A DNA stretch of 64,000 nt from Solirubrobacteraceae bacterium (GTDB lineage Bacteria > Actinomycetota > Thermoleophilia > Solirubrobacterales > Solirubrobacteraceae), in contig JAUJOF010000011.1 of the NCBI GenBank assembly GCA_030447785.1, forward strand, positions 13,204 through 77,203, written 5' to 3'. Below are positions 52,209-62,482 of this stretch, one piece after another (the first letter of the stretch is position 1; each line of letters begins with the position of its first letter). The notes beneath the pieces are model-generated. The model ran no database searches and was not told the DNA's origin. It was given only the letters and a program-made list of their open reading frames with translations. The position numbers and the translations under genes are program-made.

Positions 52209-54437
52209 TCAGCCTCGCCCGGCCACCGCGCGCAGGTGCCGGCGTGGCCGTGCGCGCAGGTCGCGCACGACGGCCTGCACGACGGCCTGGTCGTCCGCGC
52301 GCCGTCCGTCGGTGACCGCGCCGATGCGCGCGCGCTTGCGTGCGATGAGCTGGGCCATGGTCTCGTCGATGGTGTCGGCGGCCAGCAGGTACCAGGCGGT
52401 GACGGCGTCGTGCTGGCCGATGCGGGTGTCGGCGGCCAGCAGGTACCAGGCGGTGACGGCGTCGTGCTGGCCGATGCGATGGCAGCGATCCTCGGCTTGG
52501 TCGTGAACGGCCGGCGTCCAGTCCAGCTCGAGGAACGCCACGTTGGAGGCGCGCGTGAGCGTGATGCCCTGGCCGGCCACGCGCGGGGAGCAGACCAGCA
52601 GCTGCGGTCCGTCCTGCGCCTGGAAGGCGCGCACGGTCTCCTCGCGGGCGGGCAGCGGGTCGCGGCCCAGCAGGTGGGCGGCCTCGGGGAAGCGCTGGCG
52701 CACCGCCTCCTGAACCTCGCAGTGGTGGGCGAAGACCACGAGCGGCTCACCCGACTCCAGGAAGTCGCCGATCCAGCTCAGCGCGGCGGGGAGCTTGCCC
52801 CGCGCGGCCAGGCGGCGCAGGAGGTTGAGCTGCACGAGGCGCTCGGCGCGCAGGGCGCGGGCGACGCTGGCCTCGAGCTCGCTCAGGTCGAGGGGCTGCT
52901 CGTGCAGCCACGCGATGACGTCCTCCTCGGCCAGACGGTACTCGTCCTCGTTGGCCAGCGCGACCGGTACCACGGTCTGGCGCTTGGCCGGCAGCTGGGG
53001 GAGCACCTCCTTCTTCAGCCGCCGCACGAAGCAGTGACGGCGCAGGTGCCAGTGCAGGCGCTCCTCGTCGCCCACGCCCTCGAAGCGCCGCGCGAAGGCG
53101 GTGGCGCCACCGAAGTCCTCGATGCGCCCCAGCACCCGCAGCTGGCTGACCAGCTCCTCGGCGCGGTTCATCACCGGTGTGCCGGTCAGCGCGAGGCGCA
53201 AGCCGTCACGCTCCACGCGCTCGGCCAGCCGGCGCACCGCGCGCGTGCGCTTGGCGCGCGGGTTCTTGACCAGGTGGGCCTCGTCGACCACCAGCGCGCG
53301 CGGGCGGCGCAGCGCCAGGTGCTCGCGGTGGGCGTCGACGATCTCGTAGTTGAGGATCGTGATGTCCGCGGCCGGGACCGCGCCGCCGCGGCCGCTGAGC
53401 ACCACGCGCGAGCGGTGCGCGAGCCAGTGAGCGGCCTCGCGCTCCCAGTTGAGCTTGAGCGAGGCCGGGCAGACGACCACGGCCGGGAAGGCGTCATCGG
53501 CCTCGAGGGCGGCCAGCGCCTGCACGGTCTTGCCCAGCCCCTGCTCGTCGGCCAGAAACGTGCGCCGGCGCTCCAGCGCGTAGCGCACGCCGGCGTGCTG
53601 GAAGGGCGCGAGCTCTCCGCCCAGGCGCCCGGCGGCCTCGATGGGCTCGGCCTCGCGGGCGCACGAAGTGCGCACGGCCGATGCCGCCGCCTCGGCCTCC
53701 GCGCGCAGCCCGTCGAGCACCGGGACTGCGCCCGGATCGACCTCCACGCCGTGCGCGGCCAGGAAGGCGTCCAGGGCCTCCACCATCCACGGGTCCGCCG
53801 GCAGCGTGCGGCTGCGCGCGTCGGCGCCGGGCAGGCGACCGAACGCCGCGCCCGTCCCGGGGTCCCATAGCACGTCGAGGCGCAGGCGGCGTCCGGCCAC
53901 GCCGTGGTCGACCACCAGGACCGCGGGCGGCGGCTCGCGGTCGACCTGCAGGCGCAGGGCGCAGCCGGTGGCGCGGCCGTCCAGCCGCGCACCGGGGAGA
54001 TCGACCAGCGTGTCGGCCACCGCCCGCGTGAGCGCAAGCCAGTGCGCGCCGGCGCGCTGCGTCGCCACGGCCGCCAGCTCCTGGGGCAGCGTGCCCCCGC
54101 GCGTCTCGCACACGAACCACCCGCGCCCATCGTGGCGCGCGGTGCTGACCAGGCCCAGCCACCGGCGCTCGGTGTCCCTCAGCCACGCCATGACCTCGTC
54201 GGAGGGCTCGAGCTCGGGAAAGCGCTCGAGGATCGCGGCGACGTGCAGGGCGACCCATTCGTCCACGGGCGCCCACCACTCGCGGCGGTCCCAGTCGAAG
54301 CGCCGCCCGGGGATCCCGCGCGCGGCCTCCACCACGTCGGCGCGGTAGGGGAAGGCCAGCACCACCTCGCGCCCCCCGTCGGGCGCTGTGCGCAGCTCGA
54401 CGTTGGGGCGGCCGGGCGCCAGCCGCAGAGCGGTCAT
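52209..54437 (-). CDS. SNF2-family helicase with HARP-like N-terminus and internal duplication
   Basis: 742 residues. N-terminal block GRRFDWDRREWWAPVDEW resembles the HARP domain of SMARCAL1. SNF2 motifs: DEQGLGKT, VVDEAHLVKN, LTGTPVMNR, VAGQGITLTRASNV and CHRIGQ. Likely DNA translocase, perhaps annealing helicase. The motif VI block RIGQHDAVTAWYLLAADT is present twice in tandem; the 54-bp DNA repeat is exact. This would duplicate the arginine-finger segment. ATG 54437. Confidence 0.9.
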   Translation of the reverse strand: MTALRLAPGRPNVELRTAPDGGREVVLAFPYRADVVEAARGIPGRRFDWDRREWWAPVDEWVALHVAAILERFPELEPSDEVMAWLRDTERRWLGLVSTARHDGRGWFVCETRGGTLPQELAAVATQRAGAHWLALTRAVADTLVDLPGARLDGRATGCALRLQVDREPPPAVLVVDHGVAGRRLRLDVLWDPGTGAAFGRLPGADARSRTLPADPWMVEALDAFLAAHGVEVDPGAVPVLDGLRAEAEAAASAVRTSCAREAEPIEAAGRLGGELAPFQHAGVRYALERRRTFLADEQGLGKTVQALAALEADDAFPAVVVCPASLKLNWEREAAHWLAHRSRVVLSGRGGAVPAADITILNYEIVDAHREHLALRRPRALVVDEAHLVKNPRAKRTRAVRRLAERVERDGLRLALTGTPVMNRAEELVSQLRVLGRIEDFGGATAFARRFEGVGDEERLHWHLRRHCFVRRLKKEVLPQLPAKRQTVVPVALANEDEYRLAEEDVIAWLHEQPLDLSELEASVARALRAERLVQLNLLRRLAARGKLPAALSWIGDFLESGEPLVVFAHHCEVQEAVRQRFPEAAHLLGRDPLPAREETVRAFQAQDGPQLLVCSPRVAGQGITLTRASNVAFLELDWTPAVHDQAEDRCHRIGQHDAVTAWYLLAADTRIGQHDAVTAWYLLAADTIDETMAQLIARKRARIGAVTDGRRADDQAVVQAVVRDLRARPRRHLRAVAGRG
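52371..52478. repeat. Exact 54-bp tandem duplication in helicase gene
   Basis: Copies 52371-52424 and 52425-52478 are identical, in frame, and encode RIGQHDAVTAWYLLAADT twice, spanning SNF2 motif VI. Identity implies a very recent event or an assembly artefact. Confidence 0.9.
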
Positions 54438-54447
54438 CCGGTCACCA

Positions 54448-54531
54448 TCAGGGGCCGTCGGGCAGGGCGACGGCGTAGGCCGTCACCGCGGCGAGCTGGC
54501 CCAGCGCGCGCAGCTCGTCGGCAGCAGCCAT
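54448..54531 (-). CDS. Possible 27-aa peptide upstream of the SNF2 helicase
   Basis: ATG gives MAAADELRALGQLAAVTAYAVALPDGP and a TGA 10 bp before the helicase start. A leader peptide or the small first gene of the helicase unit; helix-forming composition, no homologue recognised. Weak support. Confidence 0.3.
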   Translation of the reverse strand: MAAADELRALGQLAAVTAYAVALPDGP

Positions 54532-54599
54532 ATCGGGAATCTACCCCGCGGGGATGACGTGGTTAGCGACGCCGGCGCCGGGTAGCGTCGAGCGAAGTG

Positions 54600-55199
54600 A
54601 TGCACGTCCGGGTCTTCTCCGACTACATCTGACCGTTCTGCTACGTCGCCCTGGAGCGGGCGGCGTGGCTGGCGCGCCGGTTCGGCGCGACCATCGAGTG
54701 GCGGCCCTTCGATCTGCACCCGGAGTACCCGTCCGAGGGCATCGCGGCCGCGGAGCTCGACCGCCGCTACGGCGGACGGGAGTGGCGCGAGCGGCTCTAT
54801 GCGATGTTCAGCGAGGCCGGCCTGCCCTACACGCGGGAGATCGACCGTGTGCCCAACTCCCGCCGGGCGCTGCAGGTGGGCGAGCTGGCCCGTGATCGCG
54901 GCCGCCACGAGGAGGTGCACCCGCGTCTGATGGACGCCTACTGGCACCGCGGCGTGGACATCGGCGACCCCGAGGCGCTGCGCGCCGAGGCGGTCGCCGG
55001 CGGGCTGGACGGCGCGGAGGTCGACGAGGTCCTGGCCGGCGACGCCTACCTGGAGCGCATCGCGGCCGACACGCGCGCCCTGCAGGAGGCCGGGGGCGGC
55101 GGCGTGCCCGCGTGGATCATCGACGACCGTGTGCTCGTGCCGGGCGCCCAGCCTCACGAGGTCTTCGAGCGGGTCGTGGAACGCCTGGGGAGTGGGTAG
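54600..55199 (+). CDS. FrnE/DsbA-family oxidoreductase with predicted selenocysteine (UxxC)
   Basis: 199 residues if TGA at 54630-54632 is read as selenocysteine: MHVRVFSDYI-U-PFCYVALERAAW. In FrnE-like thioredoxin-fold proteins this position is the first Cys of CPxC; the second Cys remains. The rest is full-length FrnE: IEWRPFDLHPEYP, VPNSRRALQVGELARDRG and GVPAWIIDDRVLVPGAQP with the cis-Pro. A 9-bp hairpin with a UGGAGC loop begins 10 nt after the TGA. Standard gene calling sees only a fragment from 54804. Cytosolic disulphide chemistry is likely. Eleven bp before the OsmC gene. Confidence 0.85.
54643..54666 (+). promoter_or_regulatory. Candidate bacterial SECIS element (FrnE)
   Basis: ACGTCGCCC, loop TGGAGC, GGGCGGCGT: 9-bp stem with one G-U pair. 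The loop starts 19 nt after the TGA and has G at its second position, within the known bacterial SECIS spacing (about 16-37 nt). SelB would bind it. Folded by eye only. Confidence 0.7.
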
Positions 55200-55210
55200 G
55201 GGCCGTCACG

Positions 55211-55678
55211 ATGGCCGATCGGCCCGACTACGTCTCCCGCGTGCGCATCGAGCGCCTTGGCGGGCCTCAGCGCCTGGCCCACCTGCCCGCCGAGGAGGAG
55301 CCGATCGCCTTCGGCGTGCACTCCGAGGTCGCTGAGCACTACGGCGTGCAGCCGGGGACGCTGGAGCCCCACGCGACCACGCTGGACTACGTGGTGGCGG
55401 CCGCCGGAGGCTGACTGGCCGGCACCTTCGCCGGCGCGCTGGAAGCGCGTCAGATCGAGGTCGAGCAGGACGCGCTAGAGACCGAGGCGAGCGGCGAGGT
55501 CTTCGACGACGACGGCGTGCTGGTCATCCGGCGCATCACCGTCCGCTACCGCCTGCGCATCCCGCCCGAGCGCCACGACGACGCGCAGCGCGTCCACGGT
55601 TTCCATGCGCGCTTCTGCCCGGTGGCCCGCAGCCTCGAAGGCGGGATCGACGTGCGCACCGAGCTCGAGCTCGTCTAG
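55211..55678 (+). CDS. OsmC-family peroxidase-like protein with predicted selenocysteine
   Basis: 155 residues if TGA at 55412-55414 is read through: TTLDYVVAAAGG-U-LAGTFAGALEARQIEVEQ. OsmC/Ohr-fold proteins have their peroxidatic Cys at precisely this site (AAGGC), and the resolving Cys is present in HARFCPVARSL. After the TGA the frame continues with VLVIRRITVRYRLRIPPE to TAG. A hairpin with a GGA loop begins 18 nt after the TGA. It should reduce hydroperoxides using the FrnE-like partner or another thiol. Without readthrough the product would be a useless 67-residue piece. Confidence 0.85.
55433..55451 (+). promoter_or_regulatory. Candidate bacterial SECIS element (OsmC)
   Basis: GGCGCGCT, loop GGA, AGCGCGTC: 8-bp stem with one G-U pair. 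The loop starts 26 nt after the TGA and begins with G. Shares CTGGA at the apex with the FrnE hairpin. Folded by eye only. Confidence 0.65.
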
Positions 55679-55790
55679 GGGTGCCGGAGGCGGCCCGCGG
55701 GTGGCGGAGCGGCCAGGTGGCCGCGGAGCCGGGTCCCGCGCGAGGTCACCGCCGAAGGTGGGCCCCCAGGTCGCGATAGCGACAGAGGTT

Positions 55791-57347
55791 CTAGTCCTGC
55801 TGGGCGCCCGGCCGGCCGTCCTCGACGACGAAGGAGGCGCGGGTGGTGACCGGTGCGCCGGGCCGGGTGACATAGGGGACGATGCGGAAGTCCGAGCGCC
55901 ACTGCCCGCGATCCAGCGTGCAGCGCACATAGCCACGGTTGCGGTTGGCGAACTTGATGTGGGGGTTTTCGGCCAGCACCACCCGGTCGTCGGGCGCCTG
56001 GTCGGTGCCGTCGCCGCCGGTGCTGATCGAGGTGGTCACGAACTCCGTGCCCACGAGCTCTGACTCCGGTCGGCTGAAGTCGCGCTCGATGTTGGAGACG
56101 TAGTTCTTGTGCACGTCGCCGGTGAGGACGACGGGGTTGCGCGGCTCTCGCTCGGCCACGAACTCGACGATGCGCTGGCGTGCGGCCACGTAACCGTCCC
56201 AGGCGTCGCTGCTGAAGTCGGTGGCAGGTCCGGCGGCGAAGTCGCGCTCGCCGAAGAAGACCTGCTGGGCCAGCACGTTCCATCGTGCTCCCGAGCGCTC
56301 CAGCCCGTCCAGCAGCCAGCGCTCCTGCTGGGCGCCCATCATCGTTCGGTCCTCACCGAAGCGCGCTGCGTCGGGAACCTGGTCGGAGCGGTACTGGCGC
56401 GTGTCGAGCACGTTGAACTCGGCCATGCGCCCGAAGCTCAGGCGGCGGTAGAGGCGCAGGTCGGGGCCCTGTGGCCTGGCCGACAGGCGCAGCGGCTGGT
56501 GCTCGTAGTAGGCCTGGTAGGCGTCCGCGCGGCGGCGCAGGAAGCCCTCGCGGTCGCGCTCGTCCTGGGGGATCTCGTCGGCGTAGTTGTTCTCGACCTC
56601 GTGGTCGTCCCAGGTGACCGCGAAGGGATGGCGGGCGTGACCGGCGCGCAGGTCGGGATCGCCCTTGTACTGCCCGTAGCGCCTGCGGTAGTCGTCCAGC
56701 GTGAAGATCTCGCCGGCGGGCACATGGCCGCGCCCGATGGTGCCCTGGGCGTCGCCCTCGTAGATGTAGTCGCCCAGGTGCACGACCAGCGCCAGGTCCT
56801 CCTCGGCGATGTGGCGGTAGGCGGTGAAGTAGCCCGCGGGGAAGTTCTGGCAGGAGACGAAGGCGAAGCGCAGCTCCTGGTCGGCGTCGGCGGCCGGGGC
56901 GGTGCGCGTGCGCCCGACCGGGCTGTCCTCCGAGCCGGTCTTGAAGCGGTAGAAGTACTCGCGGTCGGGCTCCAGCCCGTCGACCTCGACGTGCACGGAG
57001 TGGGCCAGCTCGGGCGTGGCGAAGGTGTTGCCCTTGCGCATCACCCGGCGGAAGTTCTCGTCGCGGGCCACCTCCCAGCGCACCGGCGCCTTGCGCCGGG
57101 GCATCCCCCCGCCGACCTCGAGGGGGTCGGGGGCCAGGCGGGTCCACAGCACCACGCCCTCGGGCAGCGGTTCGCCCGAGGCCACGCCCAGGCTGAAGGG
57201 CTCGCGATGGAAGAAGGGCTTGGCCCACGCCTTGCTCTGCGAGAAGCCGCCGGCGTAGAGAGCGAGCGCTCCCATCCCCACCCCTGCCCGGCCCAGCAGG
57301 GCCCGACGGCTGATGGGGCCGCGGTTCCAGTTGCCTTCGATCGCCAT
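55791..57347 (-). CDS. phoD: PhoD-family alkaline phosphatase/phosphodiesterase, Tat-exported
   Basis: 518 residues. Tat signal SRRALLGRAGVGMGALALYAGG. An N-terminal Fn3-like domain (SLGVASGEPLPEGVVLWTRL) precedes the metallophosphatase core: FAFVSCQNFPAGYFTAYRHI, VHLGDYIYEG, WDDHEVENNYA, and VVLTGDVHKNYV. Hydrolyses phosphomono- and diesters outside the cell using Ca/Fe. ATG 57347 with GGAGG is preferred; the ORF-track start adds 73 residues without homology. Convergent with the selenoprotein pair. Confidence 0.95.
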   Translation of the reverse strand: MAIEGNWNRGPISRRALLGRAGVGMGALALYAGGFSQSKAWAKPFFHREPFSLGVASGEPLPEGVVLWTRLAPDPLEVGGGMPRRKAPVRWEVARDENFRRVMRKGNTFATPELAHSVHVEVDGLEPDREYFYRFKTGSEDSPVGRTRTAPAADADQELRFAFVSCQNFPAGYFTAYRHIAEEDLALVVHLGDYIYEGDAQGTIGRGHVPAGEIFTLDDYRRRYGQYKGDPDLRAGHARHPFAVTWDDHEVENNYADEIPQDERDREGFLRRRADAYQAYYEHQPLRLSARPQGPDLRLYRRLSFGRMAEFNVLDTRQYRSDQVPDAARFGEDRTMMGAQQERWLLDGLERSGARWNVLAQQVFFGERDFAAGPATDFSSDAWDGYVAARQRIVEFVAEREPRNPVVLTGDVHKNYVSNIERDFSRPESELVGTEFVTTSISTGGDGTDQAPDDRVVLAENPHIKFANRNRGYVRCTLDRGQWRSDFRIVPYVTRPGAPVTTRASFVVEDGRPGAQQD

Positions 57348-57492
57348 GGTGAGCCTCCCGAAACGGTGGTGTCGTTGCGAAGCGATCGCAACCGTGCCGA
57401 TCAGGCCCTGGCGAGATGTCACCGAGGCGTTGCGCTGCTGTGAAAGCTTGCCGTCCCTCCTCGGCGAGGTCGTGCGCGCCGCGGCGGGGTGA

Positions 57493-58035
57493 CTACACCG
57501 GCGCCAGCGCCCGGTGCGGTTCGCCCGGCAGCTGCACGCGCACGGGATCGCCCGGCCGCACCTCACCGTCCGCCGCCACGACCCCCATCACGCCGGCGCG
57601 ACGCACCAGGCCGCCGGCTTCGTCGCGTGCCAGGGTGGCGTCCATGAGCCCGGGGCGCAAGCGGTCGAGCTGCACGCACGGGCTGCGCAGGCCGGTCACC
57701 TCGACCGCGGCTTGGGCGCCGAGGTGCAGCCGGGCACCGGCCGGCAGGCCGAGCAGGTCGACATCGCGCGTCAGCACGTTCTCGCCCATCTGTCCCGCCT
57801 GGACGTCGAAGCCCCGCGCCTGCAGCTCGTCGAGCAGCTCGCCGCCCAGCAGGTGCACCTGGCGCAGGTTGGGCAGCTGCGGGTTCCAGCGCCGGTCCGA
57901 CCGGTGCCGCACCGTCGCCCCGGCGTGGGCGTCGCCCTCCACGCCCAGCCCCTCGAGCAGCCGGATCGCGCCGCACGGCGGCTTGACCAGCGCATGCCCG
58001 CCGTTGCGACCGACCGAGATGACGACACCGGGCAC
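57493..58035 (-). CDS. MOSC-domain protein
   Basis: 180 residues, GTG start. VEGDAHAGATVRHRSDRRWNPQLPNLRQVHLLGGELLDEL and GQMGENVLTRDVDLLGLPAGARL are the MOSC (molybdenum cofactor sulfurase C-terminal) blocks; the conserved Cys is in LRSPCVQLD. Members bind the molybdenum cofactor and carry out sulphur or reduction chemistry; the substrate is unknown. It is the YiiM-like short form. Confidence 0.9.
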   Translation of the reverse strand: MPGVVISVGRNGGHALVKPPCGAIRLLEGLGVEGDAHAGATVRHRSDRRWNPQLPNLRQVHLLGGELLDELQARGFDVQAGQMGENVLTRDVDLLGLPAGARLHLGAQAAVEVTGLRSPCVQLDRLRPGLMDATLARDEAGGLVRRAGVMGVVAADGEVRPGDPVRVQLPGEPHRALAPV

Positions 58036-58155
58036 GCGTCAATGGTGACGTAATCGTCCGTTCGGGCACGTCTGTGCCGCGGCGATTGAGGGCGCGGCGA
58101 AGAACTGCGGGCCTCACCGTCATCACGTTCGGCGGCGATCCAGCAAGAAAGGGCG

Positions 58156-58184
58156 AGGCCCCGCCGAGAACCCGGCGGGGCCTT
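58156..58184 (-). terminator. Intrinsic terminator after the ClpE-like gene
   Basis: GGCCCCGCCG, loop AGAACC, CGGCGGGGCC: 10-bp perfect stem with A on one side and TT on the other, 25 bp past the Clp stop. Usable in both directions. Confidence 0.75.
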
Positions 58185-58208
58185 GCCATCGCAGGGAGAG
58201 CCGTGTGA

Positions 58209-60370
<2,162 letters not shown>

Positions 60371-60469
60371 GGCTCTCCGTCGTTGATCTCAGTCGCTACG
60401 ACGAAGATTGTAGTTGATTGGGCAACGACCCCTCTCAGGGCTCGAGAGCCCGGCGCAGACGGCCGCGGC
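60371..60469. other. Clp promoter region
   Basis: AT-richer stretch (CTACAATCTTCGTC on the minus strand) upstream of the ClpE-like gene; no clear CIRCE, HAIR or CtsR box was found. Confidence 0.4.
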
Positions 60470-60488
60470 TGAGGCCGGCCGGGCCTCA
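60470..60488 (-). terminator. Hairpin overlapping the DUF2252 stop codon
   Basis: TGAGGCC, loop GGCCG, GGCCTCA: 7-bp stem that includes the stop codon of the DUF2252 gene. Probably a terminator. Confidence 0.5.
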
Positions 60489-61826
60489 GTGCTCCTCCCC
60501 GGGCACGCCCGGGATCATCCCGTTGCGAAAGGCGTCGACGAACACGCGGTGGTCGTCGCGGGTGAGGGTGCCGTAGGCGGCCGCGAACTCGGCGAGGTCG
60601 TTGGCGAAGGCCTCGTCCTCGTCGCCCACCGCGGCGAGGATCGCCTCCTCGGTCTGGAAGGGCACGATGCTGTGGTCGCTGTCGGCGTCGGACACGCAGT
60701 GGATCTTGGCCGTGGCCTGGCCCAGGTTCTCCAGCAGCGGCAGGATCTCGTCGGGCTCGGTCACGCCGTCCCAGTCCAGGTCGGCCTCGTAGGGGGAGAT
60801 CTCCTTGACCACTTGCCCGCGGCCGTCGAGCTCGCACCAGCCCAGCCACGGGTCCGCATGGGCCTGCAGAGCGCGCTGGGAGACCGCGGTGCGGTGGCCG
60901 GAGTGCTCGAAGGCGTCGCGCAGCTTCTCGTCGTCGACGACGCGTGCGGGCGCGGCCACGCCCGCCTGCTTCATGGACAGGACGATGTCGTTCTCCAGCG
61001 CCTGGGTGCGCCCCTCGACGAGCAGGCTGTACATCGGCAGGCCCGCGCTGCCGATGCCCATGCCGCTCTTGCCCACGACGTCCTTGATCGTGTAGGAGAC
61101 GCTCTCCTGGCGCTTGTTCTCGGGGATGGTCTGCAGGTACTGGTCATAGGCCGCGCGCACCTGCTCCTCCTCGTCGCCGTCCAGACGGCGCACGCCGGGC
61201 ATCTCGCGAAAGCGCCGTTCGGTGCCCTCGAGCGCGGTGCTCTGCTGCAGCAGCGCGATCCGCGTGCCCTGGCGAGCCTGCTCGAGGACCTCGAGCACGG
61301 TGCCCTCGGCGCTGTCCAGCGCGAGCTGGAACTCCTCATCGCCGGCGTGCTCGTGGAAGTGGCGCACCTGGGCGAGGTAGGAGCGCGCGTAGGTGGCGGC
61401 CATGCGCCGGATGGTCTCGTCGGAGAGCGCCTTGGAGAAGGCCAGCAGCGCGAGGCTCGCGGCCATGCGCCGCAAATCCCACGTGAAGTGGCCGACGTAG
61501 GCCTCGTCGAAGTCGTTGACGTCGAAGACCAGGACGCCCTCGGAGTTCATGTAGGTGCCGTAGTTCTCGGCGTGGAGGTCGCCCTGGATCCACACGCGCG
61601 AGGTGCGCTCGTCGGCCCAGCGGTCCTCGAGGACGCCCATGTCGTCGTAGAACAGAGGCGCGGATCCGCGGTAGAAGGCGAAGGGTTCGCGGGCCATCTT
61701 GCGAAACTTGCGGCGCATGGCGCGCGGGTCGGCCTCGATCAGGTGGCCGAAGGCGTCGTCGAAGACGGAGACGATGCGCCGCTGGCGCTCCTCGGGGCTG
61801 GAGTGGAGGGAGTCCACGTCGGTCAT
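60486..61826 (-). CDS. DUF2252 family protein
   Basis: 446 residues. KMAREPFAFYRGSAPLFYDDM, WIQGDLHAENYGTYMN, VFDVNDFDEAYVGHFTWDLRRMAASL are the DUF2252 blocks, which resemble aminoglycoside-phosphotransferase-like kinases (GDLHAENYG as catalytic loop, DFDEA as metal site). A later KDVVGKSGMGIGSAGLPMY supplies a second conserved region. Substrate unknown. ATG start MTDVDSLHSS. Confidence 0.92.
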   Translation of the reverse strand: MTDVDSLHSSPEERQRRIVSVFDDAFGHLIEADPRAMRRKFRKMAREPFAFYRGSAPLFYDDMGVLEDRWADERTSRVWIQGDLHAENYGTYMNSEGVLVFDVNDFDEAYVGHFTWDLRRMAASLALLAFSKALSDETIRRMAATYARSYLAQVRHFHEHAGDEEFQLALDSAEGTVLEVLEQARQGTRIALLQQSTALEGTERRFREMPGVRRLDGDEEEQVRAAYDQYLQTIPENKRQESVSYTIKDVVGKSGMGIGSAGLPMYSLLVEGRTQALENDIVLSMKQAGVAAPARVVDDEKLRDAFEHSGHRTAVSQRALQAHADPWLGWCELDGRGQVVKEISPYEADLDWDGVTEPDEILPLLENLGQATAKIHCVSDADSDHSIVPFQTEEAILAAVGDEDEAFANDLAEFAAAYGTLTRDDHRVFVDAFRNGMIPGVPGEEH

Positions 61827-61858
61827 TCCGCCACCCTACCCCGCTCGGGTCGGGGTCA

Positions 61859-62413
61859 TCACGGCTTGAGCACCACCTTCGTGTAGCCCTCGACGCGCCT
61901 GTCGAACTTGTCGTAGGCGTCGGGCGCCTCGTCGAGTGGCACCTTGTTGGAGACGATGAGGCTCGGGGTCGCCTGCCCGGCCACGATGAGGTCGCGCAGG
62001 TAGCGGTTGTAGGCCTTGACGTTGGCCTGGCCGGTGCCGATCGACAGCCCCTTCTCGAAGAAGGTGCCGAAGGACAGGGTGATCCTGCCCTCCCGGGCAT
62101 GGGCATCGTGGGCGCCCGGGTCGCTTGGCACGTACAGACCAGGCGCTCCGATCTTGCCCGTCGGATTGGTCACGGCGATGCAGCCCTCGAGCACGGCGTT
62201 GGGCTGCTCCTCGCCGTCCGAGCCGCTCTGGGCCTGATAGCCCACCGCGTCGATGGAGGCCATGACGCCGTCGCCCTTGCGCATCTCGAGGATCTGCTGC
62301 GCGGGGTCGCCCTCGGAGAAGTCCACGGGGACGCAGCCCTCGGCGGCCTTCAGGCGCTCCGGGACGCGGTCGACGACGTAGACGACCGCCGCGCCGCGGA
62401 TGAGCGCCGAGTA
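61859..62413 (-). pseudogene. 5'-truncated zinc-dependent alcohol/formaldehyde dehydrogenase
   Basis: Frame begins within the Rossmann domain: YSALIRGAAVVYVVDRVPERL, then DGVMASIDAVGYQAQ and DRRVEGYTKVVLKP at the C-terminus. This is the C-terminal third of glutathione-independent formaldehyde-dehydrogenase-like ADHs; the GroES-like zinc-binding half and GxGPVG motif are missing. The upstream 19 codons (MPARLARLRSPG) are unrelated. It directly follows pfkA. Remnant, not functional as a dehydrogenase. Confidence 0.8.
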
Positions 62414-62482
62414 CCGAGGACGAGGGAGAACTCGGCCGGGCGAACGAAGACGCGCCAACCTCGCGGGCACGACGGCCCGCGG

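Noticed and set aside
52371-52478. CRISPR-like repeat
   Set aside because: Only two contiguous copies without spacers, in frame inside a helicase gene.
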